A stretch of 64,000 nt of DNA, from contig NC_088709.1 of NCBI RefSeq assembly GCF_963576615.1, positions 76,924,538 through 76,988,537 on the forward strand. The letters are read 5' to 3'. The position numbers and the translations under genes were made by a program. Each line of letters begins with the position of its first letter. Within the stretch, counting starts at the first letter, position 1. The DNA is from Watersipora subatra. Lineage: Eukaryota; Bryozoa; Gymnolaemata; Cheilostomatida; Watersiporidae. The notes beneath the pieces are model-generated. The model ran no database searches. It was not told where the DNA came from and saw only the letters and a list, made by a program, of their open reading frames with translations. Positions 24,901 through 39,900 of this stretch are shown here, piece by piece.

Positions 24901-27900
24901 AATCACACTAAAACTAGAGTACAGAGTAACTATGATGATACTACATACAACTATAGTACAGAGTAACTATGATGATACTACATAGAACTATAGTACAGAG
25001 TAACTATGATGATACTACATACAACTATAGTACAGAGTAACTATGATGATACTACATACAACTATAGTACAGAGTAACTATGATGATACTACATACAACT
25101 ATAGTACAGAGTAACTATGATGATACTACATACAACTATAGTACAGAGTAACTATGATGATACTACATACAACTATAGTACAGAGTAACTATGATGATAC
25201 TACATACAACTATAGTACAGAGTAACTATGATGATACTACATAAAACTATAGTACAGAGTAACTATGATGATACTACATAAAACTATAGTACAGAGTAAC
25301 TATGATGATACTACATACAACTATAGTACAGCGTAACTATGATGATACTACATACCCTAGGACACTTATATTTCGCTAGTATTTAGTTTCGTGAGTAGCA
25401 TACAGAGTAAAATTTCGCTGGAACTTAATTTCGCAGCTCTGATGAGTGCGAAAATATAGTGATGTGAAAATAAATGCAGTGGAACAAACATTAGATTCCT
25501 CAGGTCCAGTTCACTGGTACGAAATATTTTTCAATTTGGGACTACCGTACTGTTTGGACTATAAACCGCACCTCTATATAAGCTGCGTGTGCTTTATTTT
25601 CCAAAAAACGATAATAAAACAATACATAAGCCGCACCTTAATATAGGCCGCAGAACTAAGAACTGTGCTTTTTAACGTGGCAGCAACATTGCCATTTAAA
25701 ACGGAACAGTGCAGAACGGCACAGTTTCGTATTATCCGACGCTTTTTAACTTAGTGCCTAACGGGACAGTACCGTGAGGCATTGTTTCTGAGGCATTGTT
25801 TCGTATTTTCTTTCACAGCTAGAAGTGCACTAATTGGAGATTCCAATTGGAGATTAGTGCGCCCTAGCAGTGAAAGAAAAAGCCACAGAATAAGCCACAG
25901 TGATTAGCCGCACCCTTGTAGGCCTACCTATAAGCCGCATGGCTCAAATCATCAGAAAAAAGTAGCGGATAATCGTTCGAAAAGTACAGTAGTTTGTATT
26001 TGTGAACCGCAGGTAGAAATGTGTAGGCGAGATCAACAATGCAATTTGATCGCTTGCTGCAGTTTGTCTCCTGGACTATCAATGATGTCAAAGTCCCTGC
26101 CGCAGTGACTGATGTTGTACCAATATTAGAATTCAAGTATTTATAGCACGCGGTGCCGCGGTGGCCATGGCCCCGGGTTGTTATTGCTTTTGGTTGGTAA
26201 TAAAATTCATCACCACAATAATTATTATTCAATTTTATGACTTTCCCTACCAGACTGTCATCCTCATCAGTTACAAATTCAATGACTAAACTAATATCAT
26301 CATCTTCTTCATTTGTCTAGGCTTTTCCAAAAAAAACTTATTATCTTAATTTGTTTTGCCAAGCTGCTCAGTCGGTGTATTAGCTATAATGAGTTTAGCA
26401 AAGCTTGCCCAATGAGCCAACCACACACGAAAATTGCCTGCATTTCTAATATGACGTTTTTTTATGGTGAATATCAATGAAGAAAGCCATTTAATTTCGC
26501 GTTTTCGCTCGTTCGTTATGATAGTTTAGTTTCGCTCATGAAATTTTCGCGAAAGGCGGTTGCCGCGAAAACGCGAAAGTTAGATGCCGCGAATACATAA
26601 GTGTCCTAGGGTACAACTATAGTACAGAGTAACTATGATGATACTACATAAAACTATAGTACAAAGTAACTATGATGATACTACATACAACTATAGTACA
26701 GAGTAACTATGATGATACTACATACAACTATAGTACAGAGTAACTATGATGATACTACATACAACTATAGTACAGAGTAATTATGATGATACTACATACA
26801 ACTATAGTACAGAGTAACTATGATGATACTACATAGAACTATAGTACAGAGTAACTATGATGATACTACATACAACTATAGTACAGAGTAACTATGATGA
26901 TACTACATACAACTATAGTACAGAGTAACTATGATGATACTACATACAACTATAGTACAGAGTAATTATGATGATACTACATAGAACTATAGTACAGAGT
27001 AACTATGATGATACTACATAGAACTATAGTACAGAGTAACTATGATGAAACTACATACAACTATAGTACAGAGTAACTATGATGATACTACATACAACTG
27101 TAGTACGGAGTAACTATGATGATACTACATACAACTATAGTACAGAGTAACTATGATGATACTACATAGAACTATAGTACAGAGTAACTATGATGATACT
27201 ACATACAACTATAGTACAGAGTAACTATGATGATACTACATAGAACTATAGTACAGAGTAACTATGATGATACTACATACAACTATAGTACAGAGTAACT
27301 ATGATGATACTACATAAAACTATAGTACAGAGTAACTATGATGATACTACATACAACTATAGTGCAGAGTAACTATGATGATACTACATAAAACTATAGT
27401 ACATAGTAACTATGATGATACTACATACAACTATAGTACAGAGTAACTATGATGATACTACATAAAACTATAGTACAGAGTAACTATGATGATACTACAT
27501 AGAACTATAGTACAGCGTAACTATGATGATACTACATACAACTATAGTACAGAGTAACTATGATGATACTACATGGAACTATAGTACAGCGTAACTATGA
27601 TGATATTACATACAACTATAGTACAGAGTAACTATGATGATACTACATAAAACTATAGTACAGAGTAACTATGATGATATTACATACAACTATAGTACAG
27701 AGTAACTATGATGATACTACATAGAACTATAGTACAGAGTAACTATGATGATACTACATACAACTATAGTACAGAGTAACTATGATGATACTACATAGAA
27801 CTATAGTACAGAGTAACTATGATGATACTACATAGAACTATAGTACAGAGTAACTATGATGATACTACATAAAACTATAGTACATAGTAACTATGATGAT

Positions 27901-30900
27901 ACTACATACAACTATAGTACAGAGTAACTATGATGATACTACATAAAACTATAGTACAGAGTAACTATGATGATACTACATAGAACTATAGTACAGCGTA
28001 ACTATGATGATACTACATAAAACTATAGTACAGAGTAACTATGATGATATTACATACAACTATAGTACAGAGTAACTATGATGATACTACATAGAACTAT
28101 AGTACAGAGTAACTATGATGATACTACATACAACTATAGTACAGAGTAACTATGATGATACTACATACAACTATAGTACAGAGTAATTATGATGATACTA
28201 CATACAACTATAGTACAGAGTAACTATGATGATACTACATACAACTATAGTACAGAGTAACTATGATGATACTACATACAACTATAGTACAGAGTAACTA
28301 TGATGATACTACATACAACTATAGTACAGAGTAACTATGATGATACTACATACAACTATAGTACAGAGTAATTATGATGATACTACATAGAACTATAGTA
28401 CAGAGTAACTATGATGATACTACATAGAACTATAGTACAGAGTAACTATGATGATACTACATACAACTATAGTACAGAGTAACTATGATGATACTACATA
28501 CAACTGTAGTACGGAGTAACTATGATGATACTACATACAACTATAGTACAGAGTAACTATGATGATACTACATAGAACTATAGTACAGAGTAACTATGAT
28601 GATACTACATACAACTATAGTACAGAGTAACTATGATGATACTACATAGAACTATAGTACAGAGTAACTATGATGATACTACATACAACTATAGTACAGA
28701 GTAACTATGATGATACTACATAAAACTATAGTACAGAGTAACTATGATGATACTACATACAACTATAGTGCAGAGTAACTATGATGATACTACATACAAC
28801 TATAGTACAGCGTAACTATGATGATACTACATACAACTATAGTACAGAGTAACTATGATGATACTACATGGAACTATAGTACAGCGTAACTATGATGATA
28901 TTACATACAACTATAGTACAGAGTAACTATGATGATACTACATACAACTATAGTACAGAGTAACTATGATGATACTACATACAACTATAGTACAGAGTAA
29001 CTATGATGATACTACATACAACTATAGTACAGAGTAACTATGATGATACTACATACAACTATAGTACAGAGTAATTATGATGATACTACATAGAACTATA
29101 GTACAGAGTAACTATGATGATACTACATAGAACTATAGTACAGAGTAACTATGATGATACTACATACAACTATAGTACAGAGTAACTATGATGATACTAC
29201 ATACAACTGTAGTACGGAGTAACTATGATGATACTACATACAACTATAGTACAGAGTAACTATGATGATACTACATACAACTATAGTACAGAGTAACTAT
29301 GATGATACTACATACAACTATAGTACAGAGTAACTATGATGATACTACATAGAACTATAGTACAGAGTAACTATGATGATACTACATACAACTATAGTAC
29401 AGAGTAACTATGATGATACTACATAAAACTATAGTACAGAGTAACTATGATGATACTACATACAACTATAGTGCAGAGTAACTATGATGATACTACATAC
29501 AACTATAGTACAGCGTAACTATGATGATACTACATACAACTATAGTACAGAGTAACTATGATGATACTACATGGAACTATAGTACAGCGTAACTATGATG
29601 ATATTACATACAACTATAGTACAGAGTAACTATGATGATACTACATAAAACTATAGTACAGAGTAACTATGATGATATTACATACAACTATAGTACAGAG
29701 TAACTATGATGATACTACATAGAACTATAGTACAGAGTAACTATGATGATACTACATACAACTATAGTACAGAGTAACTATGATGATACTACATAGAACT
29801 ATAGTACAGAGTAACTATGATGATACTACATAGAACTATAGTACAGAGTAACTATGATGATACTACATAAAACTATAGTACATAGTAACTATGATGATAC
29901 TACATACAACTATAGTACAGAGTAACTATGATGATACTACATAAAACTATAGTACAGAGTAACTATGATGATACTACATAGAACTATAGTACAGCGTAAC
30001 TATGATGATACTACATAAAACTATAGTACAGAGTAACTATGATGATATTACATACAACTATAGTACAGAGTAACTATGATGATACTACATAGAACTATAG
30101 TACAGAGTAACTATGATGATACTACATAGAACTATAGTACAGCGTAACTATGATGATACTACATAAAACTATAGTACAGAGTAACTATGATGATATTACA
30201 TACAACTATAGTACAGAGTAACTATGATGATACTACATAGAACTATAGTACAGAGTAACTATGATGATACTACATACAACTATAGTACGGAGTAACTATG
30301 ATGATACTACATAAAACTATAGTACAGAGTAACTATGATGATACTACATAGAACTATAGTACAGAGTAACTATGATGATACTACATAGAACTATAGTACA
30401 GAGTAACTATGATGATACTACATACAACTATAGTACAGAGTAACTATGATGATACTACATAGAACTATAGTACAGAGTAACTATGATGATACTACATACA
30501 ACTATAGTACAGAGTAACTATGATGATACTACATAGAACTATAGTACAGAGTAACTATGATGATACTACATACAACTATAGTACAGAGTAACTATGATGA
30601 TACTACATAGAACTATAGTACAGAGTAACTATGATGATACTACATAGAACTATAGTACAGAGTAACTATGATGATACTACATAAAACTATAGTACATAGT
30701 AACTATGATGATACTACATACAACTATAGTACAGAGTAACTATGATGATACTACATAAAACTATAGTACAGAGTAACTATGATGATACTACATAGAACTA
30801 TAGTACAGAGTAACTATGATGATACTACATAGAACTATAGTACAGCGTAACTATGATGATACTACATAAAACTATAGTACAGAGTAACTATGATGATATT

Positions 30901-33900
30901 ACATACAACTATAGTACAGAGTAACTATGATGATACTACATAGAACTATAGTACAGAGTAACTATGATGATACTACATACAACTATAGTACAGAGTAACT
31001 ATGATGATACTACATAAAACTATAGTACAGAGTAACTATGATGATACTACATACAACTATAGTACAGAGTAACTATGATGATACTACATAGAACTATAGT
31101 ACAGAGTAACTATGATGATACTACATAGAACTATAGTACAGAGTAACTATGATGATACTACATACAACTATAGTACAGAGTAACTATGATGATACTACAT
31201 AGAACTATAGTACAGCGTAACTATGATGATACTACACCTATACCGCAACTATAGTAGTAATACTATAAAGCTACTACGCCATTGCGGTAAAAAAACAAGG
31301 ATACCACAAATTTTGATAAACAGAATGACAAAACCAAAATCTAACTGCTGAATGAGATAAAAAGCATGTAATAAGATAGCTAACAGTATCGTAACCTACT
31401 TTGTTACTAAATATATTTTGGTTGTAAAAAGCATTGAGCCTCTTCACTAGCTCATCTTTGTATTTCTTAAACTCCCGCACGTACCTGGAACAGATCAAGT
31501 ACCCGTAACAGATCAAGTACCCGTAACAGATCAAGTAACCGTAACTGATCAAGTACCCGTAACAGATGAAGTACCCGTAACAGATCAAGTACCCGTAACT
31601 GATCAAGTACCCGTAACAGATCAAGTACCCGTAACAGATCAAGTACCCGTAACTGATCAAGTACCCATAACAGATCAAGTACCCGTAACAGATCAAGTAC
31701 CCGTAACAGATCAAGTACCCGTAACTGATCAAGTACCCGTAACAGATCAAATACCCGTAACAAATCAAGTTCCCGTAACTGATCAAGTAACCGTAACAAA
31801 CCAAGTATCCAAAACGAATCAAGTACCCGTAACAGATCGAAAACACGTAACATATCAAGTACCTGTAACAGGTCAAGTACCTGTAACAGACTGATTACCT
31901 GTGATAGACTGAGCTTTCGATGTCGTTCAACTTCCTGCATTGTTCAATTACAACAAAACTCTGCCAAGTTGAGCTAATGCTAAGTGTTCACTTACTTCTC
32001 AGCAGCATGGTGTCTTCGCTGATTTTTATTAAGATGAGTTGACAATGATGCCAAAAAACTGCTTTCAGTCGTTCGGAGCCTCGGCTCAGTCTTTGCTTGA
32101 AATACGGGCTGCTTTTCTTCAGAAAGTGTTCTGAAAATGAACAATAGAAACTTACTCCAAAACACAATTTGCAGTAACGGGTCTACCAGCACCATACGAA
32201 TTGACAGAACAAGATAAACAAATTAGTGCCAACTTGTGTGAAAGAAAGTTCGTGGACATGGAGATAGCTTGTGAACAGAAGTTTACGTGCTCGCTCAACT
32301 TCGAGCCATTAACCGCATAGAGCGCACCCTCGAGATACGATGTTCATCCGTTCCAAGGTTGGCATCGTATGGTGAAAAAACCGTATGTAGGGGTATAGAA
32401 ACCACTGTAATTATACGATGCAAAATAAAAATGGTAAAAATCGTCCAAAATTTTATAGAAATGCTGTACATATTGAAAATTAGTAACAAAATATTATGTT
32501 AATATTAGTAACTATAGTTACCTACAGTAGCTGCGTTGTATTAAGTGCACCTAGTGATTATGATCTGCAATATTGTAAAATGCAACATCATAATGTGTGA
32601 CTAAGTGCAGTACATACGGTAAAAAGTTCTTACCTTTAAGACGTACGCATAACATAAACTTTCAGTCCACTTCAAATAAGTTTAGCTTACTAAACTCACA
32701 CTTGGAACTAAGTTTTAGTATGTTTTTCAACAATTTTACTGAATTTCAACTTTATACCACGAAACCTTTATTCATCATCAGTTGCTGTCTCCACTTTTAC
32801 ATTTAGCATGTCTGGTTAAAACCTTTTTCAACCTAATTCAACAAGAAAGGCCGAGCGATGCAGTTACCAAAAGTGGCCTCTCGTGCACTTGACCATTTAA
32901 TGGCTACCGAAAAGAAAAAAGAAATTTTATTTACTAAGCAGGACGTACATACCTTTGGAGTAATGTGACTTGAGCTGGTACATGTAGCGAGTAGAGCAGA
33001 GAGGAGGCAAAGACGTATCAATGCTAATTATACAGGATGTACATACCTTTGGAGTAATGTGACTTGAGATGGTACATGTAGCGAGTAGAGCAGAGAAGAG
33101 GCAAAGACGTATCAATGCTAATTATACAGGACGTACATACCTTTGGAGTAACATGACTTGAGATGGTACATGTAGCGAGTAGAGCAGAGAAAAGGCAAAG
33201 ACGTATCAATGCTAATTATACAGGACGTACATACCTTTGGAGTAATGTGACTTGAGATGGTACATGTAGCGAGTAGAGCAGAGAAGAGGCAAAGACGTAT
33301 CAATGCTAATTATACAGGACGTACATACCTTTGGAGTAACATGACTTGAGATGGTACATGTAGCGAGTAGAGCAGAGAAGAGGCAAAGACATATCAATGC
33401 TAATTATACAGGACGTACATACCTTTGGAGTAATGTGACTTGAGATGGTACATGTAGCGAGTAGAGCAGAGAAGAGGCAAAGACATATCAATGCTAATTA
33501 TACAGGACGTACATACCTTTGGAGTAACATGACTTGAGATGGTACATGTAGCGAGTAGAGCAGAGAAGAGGCAAAGACGTATCAATGCTAATTATACAGG
33601 ACGTACATACCTTTGGAGTAATGTGACTTGAGCTGGTACATGTAGCGAGTAGAACAGAGAAGAGGCAAAGACGTATCAATGCTAATTATACAGGACGTAC
33701 ATACCTTTGGAGTAACATGACTTGAGATGGTACATGTAGCGAGTAGAGCAGAGAAAAGGCAAAGACGTATCAATGCTAATTATACAGGACGTACATACCT
33801 TTGGAGTAATGTGACTTGAGATGGTACATGTAGCGAGTAGAGCAGAGAAGAGGCAAAGACGTATCAATGCTAATTATACAGGACGTACATACCTTTGGAG

Positions 33901-36900
33901 TAACATGACTTGAGATGGTACATGTAGCGAGTAGAGCAGAGAAGAGGCAAAGACATATCAATGCTAATTATACAGGACGTACATACCTTTGGAGTAATGT
34001 GACTTGAGATGGTACATGTAGCGAGTAGAGCAGAGAAGAGGCAAAGACATATCAATGCTAATTATACAGGACGTACATACCTTTGGAGTAACATGACTTG
34101 AGATGGTACATGTAGCGAGTAGAGCAGAGAAGAGGCAAAGACGTATCAATGCTAATTATACAGGACGTACATACCTTTGGAGTAACATGACTTGAGATGG
34201 TACATGTAGCGAGTAGAGCAGAGAAGAGGCAAAGACATATCAATGCTAATTATACAGGACGTACATACCTTTGGAGTAACATGACTTGAGATGGTACATG
34301 TAGTGAGTAGAGCAGAGAAGAGGCAAAGACGTATCAATGCTAATTATACAGGACGTACATACCTTTGGAGAAATGTGACTTGAGATGGTACATGTAGCGA
34401 GTAGAGCAGAGAAGAGGCAAAGACGTATCAATGATAATTATACAGGACGTACATACCTTTGGAGTAATGTGACTTGAGATGGTACATGTAGCGAGTAGAG
34501 CAGAGAAGAGGCAAAGACGTATCAATGCTGATTATGTTACAATACAGTTAAAAACTAAATTTACTACGTAATGAAATGGACTTTTTTGGCAGGCTAAAAA
34601 AGGTTGTCTAATCCTGTCCAATTGTTTTTTCCAATTTGTTCCAATGTTTTTGAAAGAAAATTTTTAATACTTTAGGGTCATGAAAAGCAGAAATGGCCAG
34701 GAAGACACAGCTTTCCTGCTGGTGCAGAGAATACAATACCAGCGCCTTCTTTTTACTTATTTACGACCTCTAATTGTGTTGTCATAAAAATAATTTTTCC
34801 TTCGTCTTGTAAGGTTTGTATCGGTCTCAGATTCCATAGTTAACAAATTAAATATAGATACTTGTAGTTATATTGTATGCTGAATAAAAGTTTATAAAAA
34901 TATGGAGTATAATGCTAAAAATGAATATTTGCTCTTGCTTTTCACAAAATTTCCCACATGGAAAGCCGACCTGAGAAAATTCGGTCATTGTGCCTCTTCT
35001 AAAGGTTGTGAAAATGTTTTCGGCGAACCGCATTTTGGCAGGTCTGTTATTTCGACGTACGTAATAAACTCACCGACTGCCAAATTCGAACTCCGACAAA
35101 ATTTTTTTACAACTCTTATGGTGAAATAAAATTTGTATGGCGAGGTGAATGTCTTACCATGTTCCACTTCGTAAGGTGAAAAAATCTTATGTCAGGGTAA
35201 TCGGATCTCGAGGGTGCACTGTATCTATATAATGAGAAGCAGAGTAAGTCAGACTGCTATTTATAGAAATGGGAAATTAACACAATCTGGTGGATAAAGC
35301 AAAGACAGCCAAAGTATCTCCGATTGTTGAAGTCATCGTCACACGCTTTAGATTGCTGTTAAATATTGTCCTACAATCAGCACTATTGCAGAGACAACCT
35401 AGCACGATACACGGCAATAGCTTAACTAGATGCTAACTTACCTGTTAGTTGGTGGTGTATAGCTATTGCCAAAGCCCCTGGGAGCAAAAGGGCGGCAAGT
35501 CTGAGAATTAGTAGATATAGGTCGTCTACCAGAAGTTTTAATAGGTTCGTTTACCATCATTACGTCATCATCACTGTCAGTCAATACCAGAGAAGATACA
35601 TCCTAGGAAAGAGCAGATATCGTATGCTTTATTGCAAAGTAATAACATAAAAACAAGGATGTGCATATATTATCATTGCAAACATTGAAAATATACTAGA
35701 AATTCCCCTGTCATACAGCCCACGACCAAAGTGATATTCCCCTGTCATACAGCCCACGACCAAAGTGATATTCCACTGTCATGCAGCCCACGACCAAAGT
35801 GATAATGGAAAAAGAAAGGGTACTGATGGTTGAGAAATGCAATATTAGCAGTCGAATGGCACTGCAGTGCAATAGGATAACTGCAATGGTAGATGAAATG
35901 TACTGGGTGTTATTATGTACAATAAACAGCAATAATGAAAGGAAAAGATTATATGTTTATATCTCTCCCCCTGAAATAGGAGAAATGCAGTATTAGAAGT
36001 AAAATGGCAAACTGCTGTGTAATATACACAGTTTGAAAGTTGGTTGTGTTGAATGTAGAGTGGTTTTGACAGCGATATGTAGCAAAAAGCAAGCATTAGC
36101 ATTCACGTGTGTCTGGAAGTTTTTTGCAAACTGGAGCAAAATAAAGAAATGGGCCATGTCACAGAAACCATGGTTAAGTCGGGTGTGTGAGATTTAGAGT
36201 TATCTACAATAGCTGAAGGAGAAAATTCTCAGTTATTTTGAGAAAAAAATTTGATTCCAGCTTAATTACAGCAGATTTTATGGTCAATAAACTGAAAGCA
36301 CATTTGCCATTAGTGCGAAAACATAGTTCTAAGAAAACTGGTGTAAAAGTTTGAGAAACGAAAACCAATGCACAATTTTGTTTACATTTCAAAACGTCAT
36401 AGCAACCAATATCAAGAAGTTGTGATATTCATCTAGATTTCTGTATTTATTTCTAAAAAAGTATGCTGAATTTAGAAATCTAAACAGATTTTAGCTGGTT
36501 GTCATAGAAATAGATGTATATCTATAAGAAAATGTAGGCCTATTACTTAATTTTGCAGATATTACTTTTGAAAAATAATAACAGTAACATATTGCACATC
36601 ATCAGACGCTATATACTTCAACCTTGTAAATTCGAATGATTATTCTTAAAACTAAATCTTATAATAATCTTATAAAATCGAACAATTATTCTTCCAATTA
36701 AATATTGTAATAATCTTATAAGAATCATTAGAAAAATATCATCATCATTTCCTTTACTTTCACTGCTTTGGACATCAGTTGAAATACCAAAGTACTCATT
36801 ATAAGTGTCCAAAATGTCAGAGTCTGGCAGAATCGGCAAAAAAGAAATGATTACTTTTCAGTACTTCAACGTTAATTACAGAAACCTTCGGCAATAGGAC

Positions 36901-39900
36901 AATGCCATAGACTGGTGAAATGTGCACATTTTTCTTGTGAAATACGGATGGCTTTATGGTTCTACCACCTGTCGCACGGCTTTATGGGTGTTTTAATGGC
37001 TGGCCTTAATTTTGATTAAAAAGGCTTGTCAAGTTTTAATGGCGATTTTAGGCCAAATTAATCTTTCTATTTATGTATAATCCGATCAGATGGGTTAATT
37101 TTAGGATATTGTCTACAAATGATAAAGATTTGGTAACATATCTAAATAGGTTTATGTGTTTTGTATCATTATTATAATTGAACGACTCCACACAAAAAAT
37201 GGTTAAACTTTTGGATGGGATTTCGGTAGAAGGGTTTGGGTACGGCCGATGATGAATAATTTTCGTGAGTTGTGTGCACATATGCATTTATCATAAAGCT
37301 CCTAAACAATCGCTTTGCTTGTGTTAGGTGGTGGGAATAGGGCTCCCAACTTAACAAACGAAAGCTTAAAGGTTGACTTGCAATAAAATTCACATTACAG
37401 TTATTTGGTATCAAAAGATTCACCATGTCTTACTCTTTTGTGTTGTAGGTGCCAAATATGTGGAAATGTGATTACAAGCTCTTAAAAGCTCAAAAACGAA
37501 AAGCCGCCATAGATTGGAATCTCTTAATTTCGATGACGTAGCCATGAATTTTGGTTATTGTCTTGTCACGTGATTTTTTCATGTGAATTGAAAGGCCGAT
37601 AAAAAGCTCAATATAAAACTTATCGTAACACTAGTTTATGACAAACATTTCGGGTTTCACCAAAGACCCTGTATCAAATATAGATGCTCTCAACTTTACA
37701 GTTTTGTTTCGGCATTATCTAATCGTCAACTAGTAATCTGATCATGTGACCCAATACTTCGCAAATAATTTCTGCAGCACTTTTGGATTATCACAGGTGA
37801 CCGACAGGCTCGTCATGTTTATCAGACAATGATATGTACTCCTTCGAGCTAAGGTTAGAAAATTAAACGAATATTTACGGTAAGTTATAAGATATCAGTG
37901 CTAAAAGTGACAGCATTACAATAACGATAGACTAGACATAGTTTTATTGAATGCCTGAAGTATATTTGTGAAAATATTTCGACGAATGAGGTTGCATGAA
38001 AGTGTAAACAGAAACAATCCTGTAACAACTAGGTCACATTTGAGCCACTTTTGAAAGCGAATCTAAACTACGGCGGTCTCGTGTGGCTGCGATTAAATGT
38101 TCATTTTTTTGCTTTTAAGAGCTTGTAATCACATTACCATATTTTGCACCTACAACACAACAGAGTAAGACAAGGTGAATATTATGATACCAAATAACTG
38201 AAATGTGAATTTTGTTGCAAGTCAGCCTTTAAAGCTGATATTAGTAAACAATGGCAGCGACGTACAGGTTGTTACCAAAATACTAAAAAGATAGAAAATT
38301 AATCAGTACGCTAATAAAACTAGTGTCAGTAAACAGAGGAAGTAGAGAGTCAGTAAAAAGAGGAGGTAGAGAGTCAGTGAATAGAGGAGGTAGAGAGTCA
38401 GTGGACAGAGGAGGTAGATAGTCAGTAAATAGAGGAAGTAGAGAGTCAGTAAATAGAGGAAGTAGAGAGTCAGTAAATAGAGGAGGTAGAGAGTCAGTGA
38501 ATAGAGGAAGTAGAGAGTCAGTGAATAGAGGAAGTAGAGAGTCAGTGAATAGAGGAAGTAGAGAGTCAGTGAATAGAAGAGGTAGAGAGTCAGTGAATAG
38601 AGGAAGTAGAGAGTCAGTGAATAGAGGAAGTAGAGAGTCAGTGAATAGAGGAGGTAGAGAGTCAGTGAATAGAGGAGGTAGAGAGTCAGTGAATAGAGGA
38701 AGTAGAGAGTCAGTAAACAGAGGAGGTAGAGAGTCAGTAAACAGAGGAAGAAGAGAGTCAGTGAATAGAGGAAGTAGAGAGTCAGTGAATAGAGGAAGTA
38801 GAGAGTCAGTGAATAGAAGAGGTAGAGAGTCAGTAAACAGAGGAGGTAGAGAGTCAGCGAATAGAGGAGGTAGAGAGTCAGTAAATGGAGGAAGTAGAGA
38901 GTCAGTGAATAGAGGAGGTAGAGAGTCAGTGAATAGAAGAGGTAGAGAGTCAGTGAATAGAGGAGGTAGAGAGTCAGTGAATAGAGGAGGTAGAGAGTCA
39001 GTAAACAGAGGAAGAAGAGAGTCAGTGAATAGAGGAGGTAGAGAGTCAGTGGACAGAGGAGGTAGAGAGTAGAGACGCCCCGATTCTAATTTCACCAGCC
39101 GATTCAGATACCGATCTGATATACCGATTCTTAATGAAAAATAATCCGATTCAGATTCTTTTGTGTTGCATAGATAGTTGTTCATTTGTTATGCAAGTAT
39201 AAATATAATGCCAAGAAAATATAAATATTAATGTATTTATTTGTTTGTATTTATGAAAAAAGATATACATGTATATATATTCACATACTGACATACCGTG
39301 CATCTAATAACAAAACAGTCCATGTTTCTTGAAATATGTTATTATTAATGGTAATTACAGTTAGTGGTACAATTTTCTCTGTGATAATGAAGTCTCTTTT
39401 CTACTGCTGAACGAACGGCTGCGCCTGTACAAGTCTAAAGCAAATAAATGCGTCTTTTAATTACCGTTAGTGATTCAATTAACTCAGTGAGACGTCTTCA
39501 TCTTCTATCATTATCGATGTAGCCAGTTGTACTGAAGGACTTGCAGGCTCCAGATGATGGAGGGCAGGCTAAACACCGGTAAGCCACTGAGGTTATTTTA
39601 TGCAATACAAACGATACATCATATCGTCAGGATCAAGAGAGAGATAGATAACTTTATGCATCAACTGCTCAAATTACTTTCGCAATGCTAGTAAATAGAA
39701 ACATTACACCGCATTCTTGTTGCTCGTTATGGTTCTCTTGTTTGTGATTGGCTGCAACAAATCATATCGCTGTAATTGGGAAATACCGCACTTGGTGATT
39801 ACGTCCTGACTAAAGCCAAAATATTATGCAGCTGTGTGGATGTTTATTAGGCTATAGACATGAAATATATTGTTATAAAGGCTCGGAAATCATTAGATAA

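Noticed and set aside
3235-31240. Possible CRISPR arrays
   Set aside because: Repeats are head-to-tail without unique spacers, and the genome is animal.
31274-31940. A 200-codon Tyr/Cys/Gly-rich ORF and a Leu-rich ORF on the minus strand
   Set aside because: Mostly the 18-bp array; only the last part (31400-31484) is real, as GCNA exon 12.
32833-34525. Seventeen identical 61-codon minus-strand ORFs
   Set aside because: By-products of the 94-bp repeat; each starts at a TTG and shifts frame with each unit.
34902-35167. Overlapping 75- and 60-codon ORFs on both strands
   Set aside because: They lie inside a TA-flanked repeat in a GCNA intron, with no recognisable domain and no phase-compatible splice role.
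38283-39185. A 300-codon minus-strand ORF of Leu-Pro-Leu-Phe-Thr-Asp-Ser repeats and a 191-codon plus-strand ORF
   Set aside because: Both come from the 24-bp tandem array in a GCNA intron; there is no start context, and the ORF crosses into a hAT MITE.
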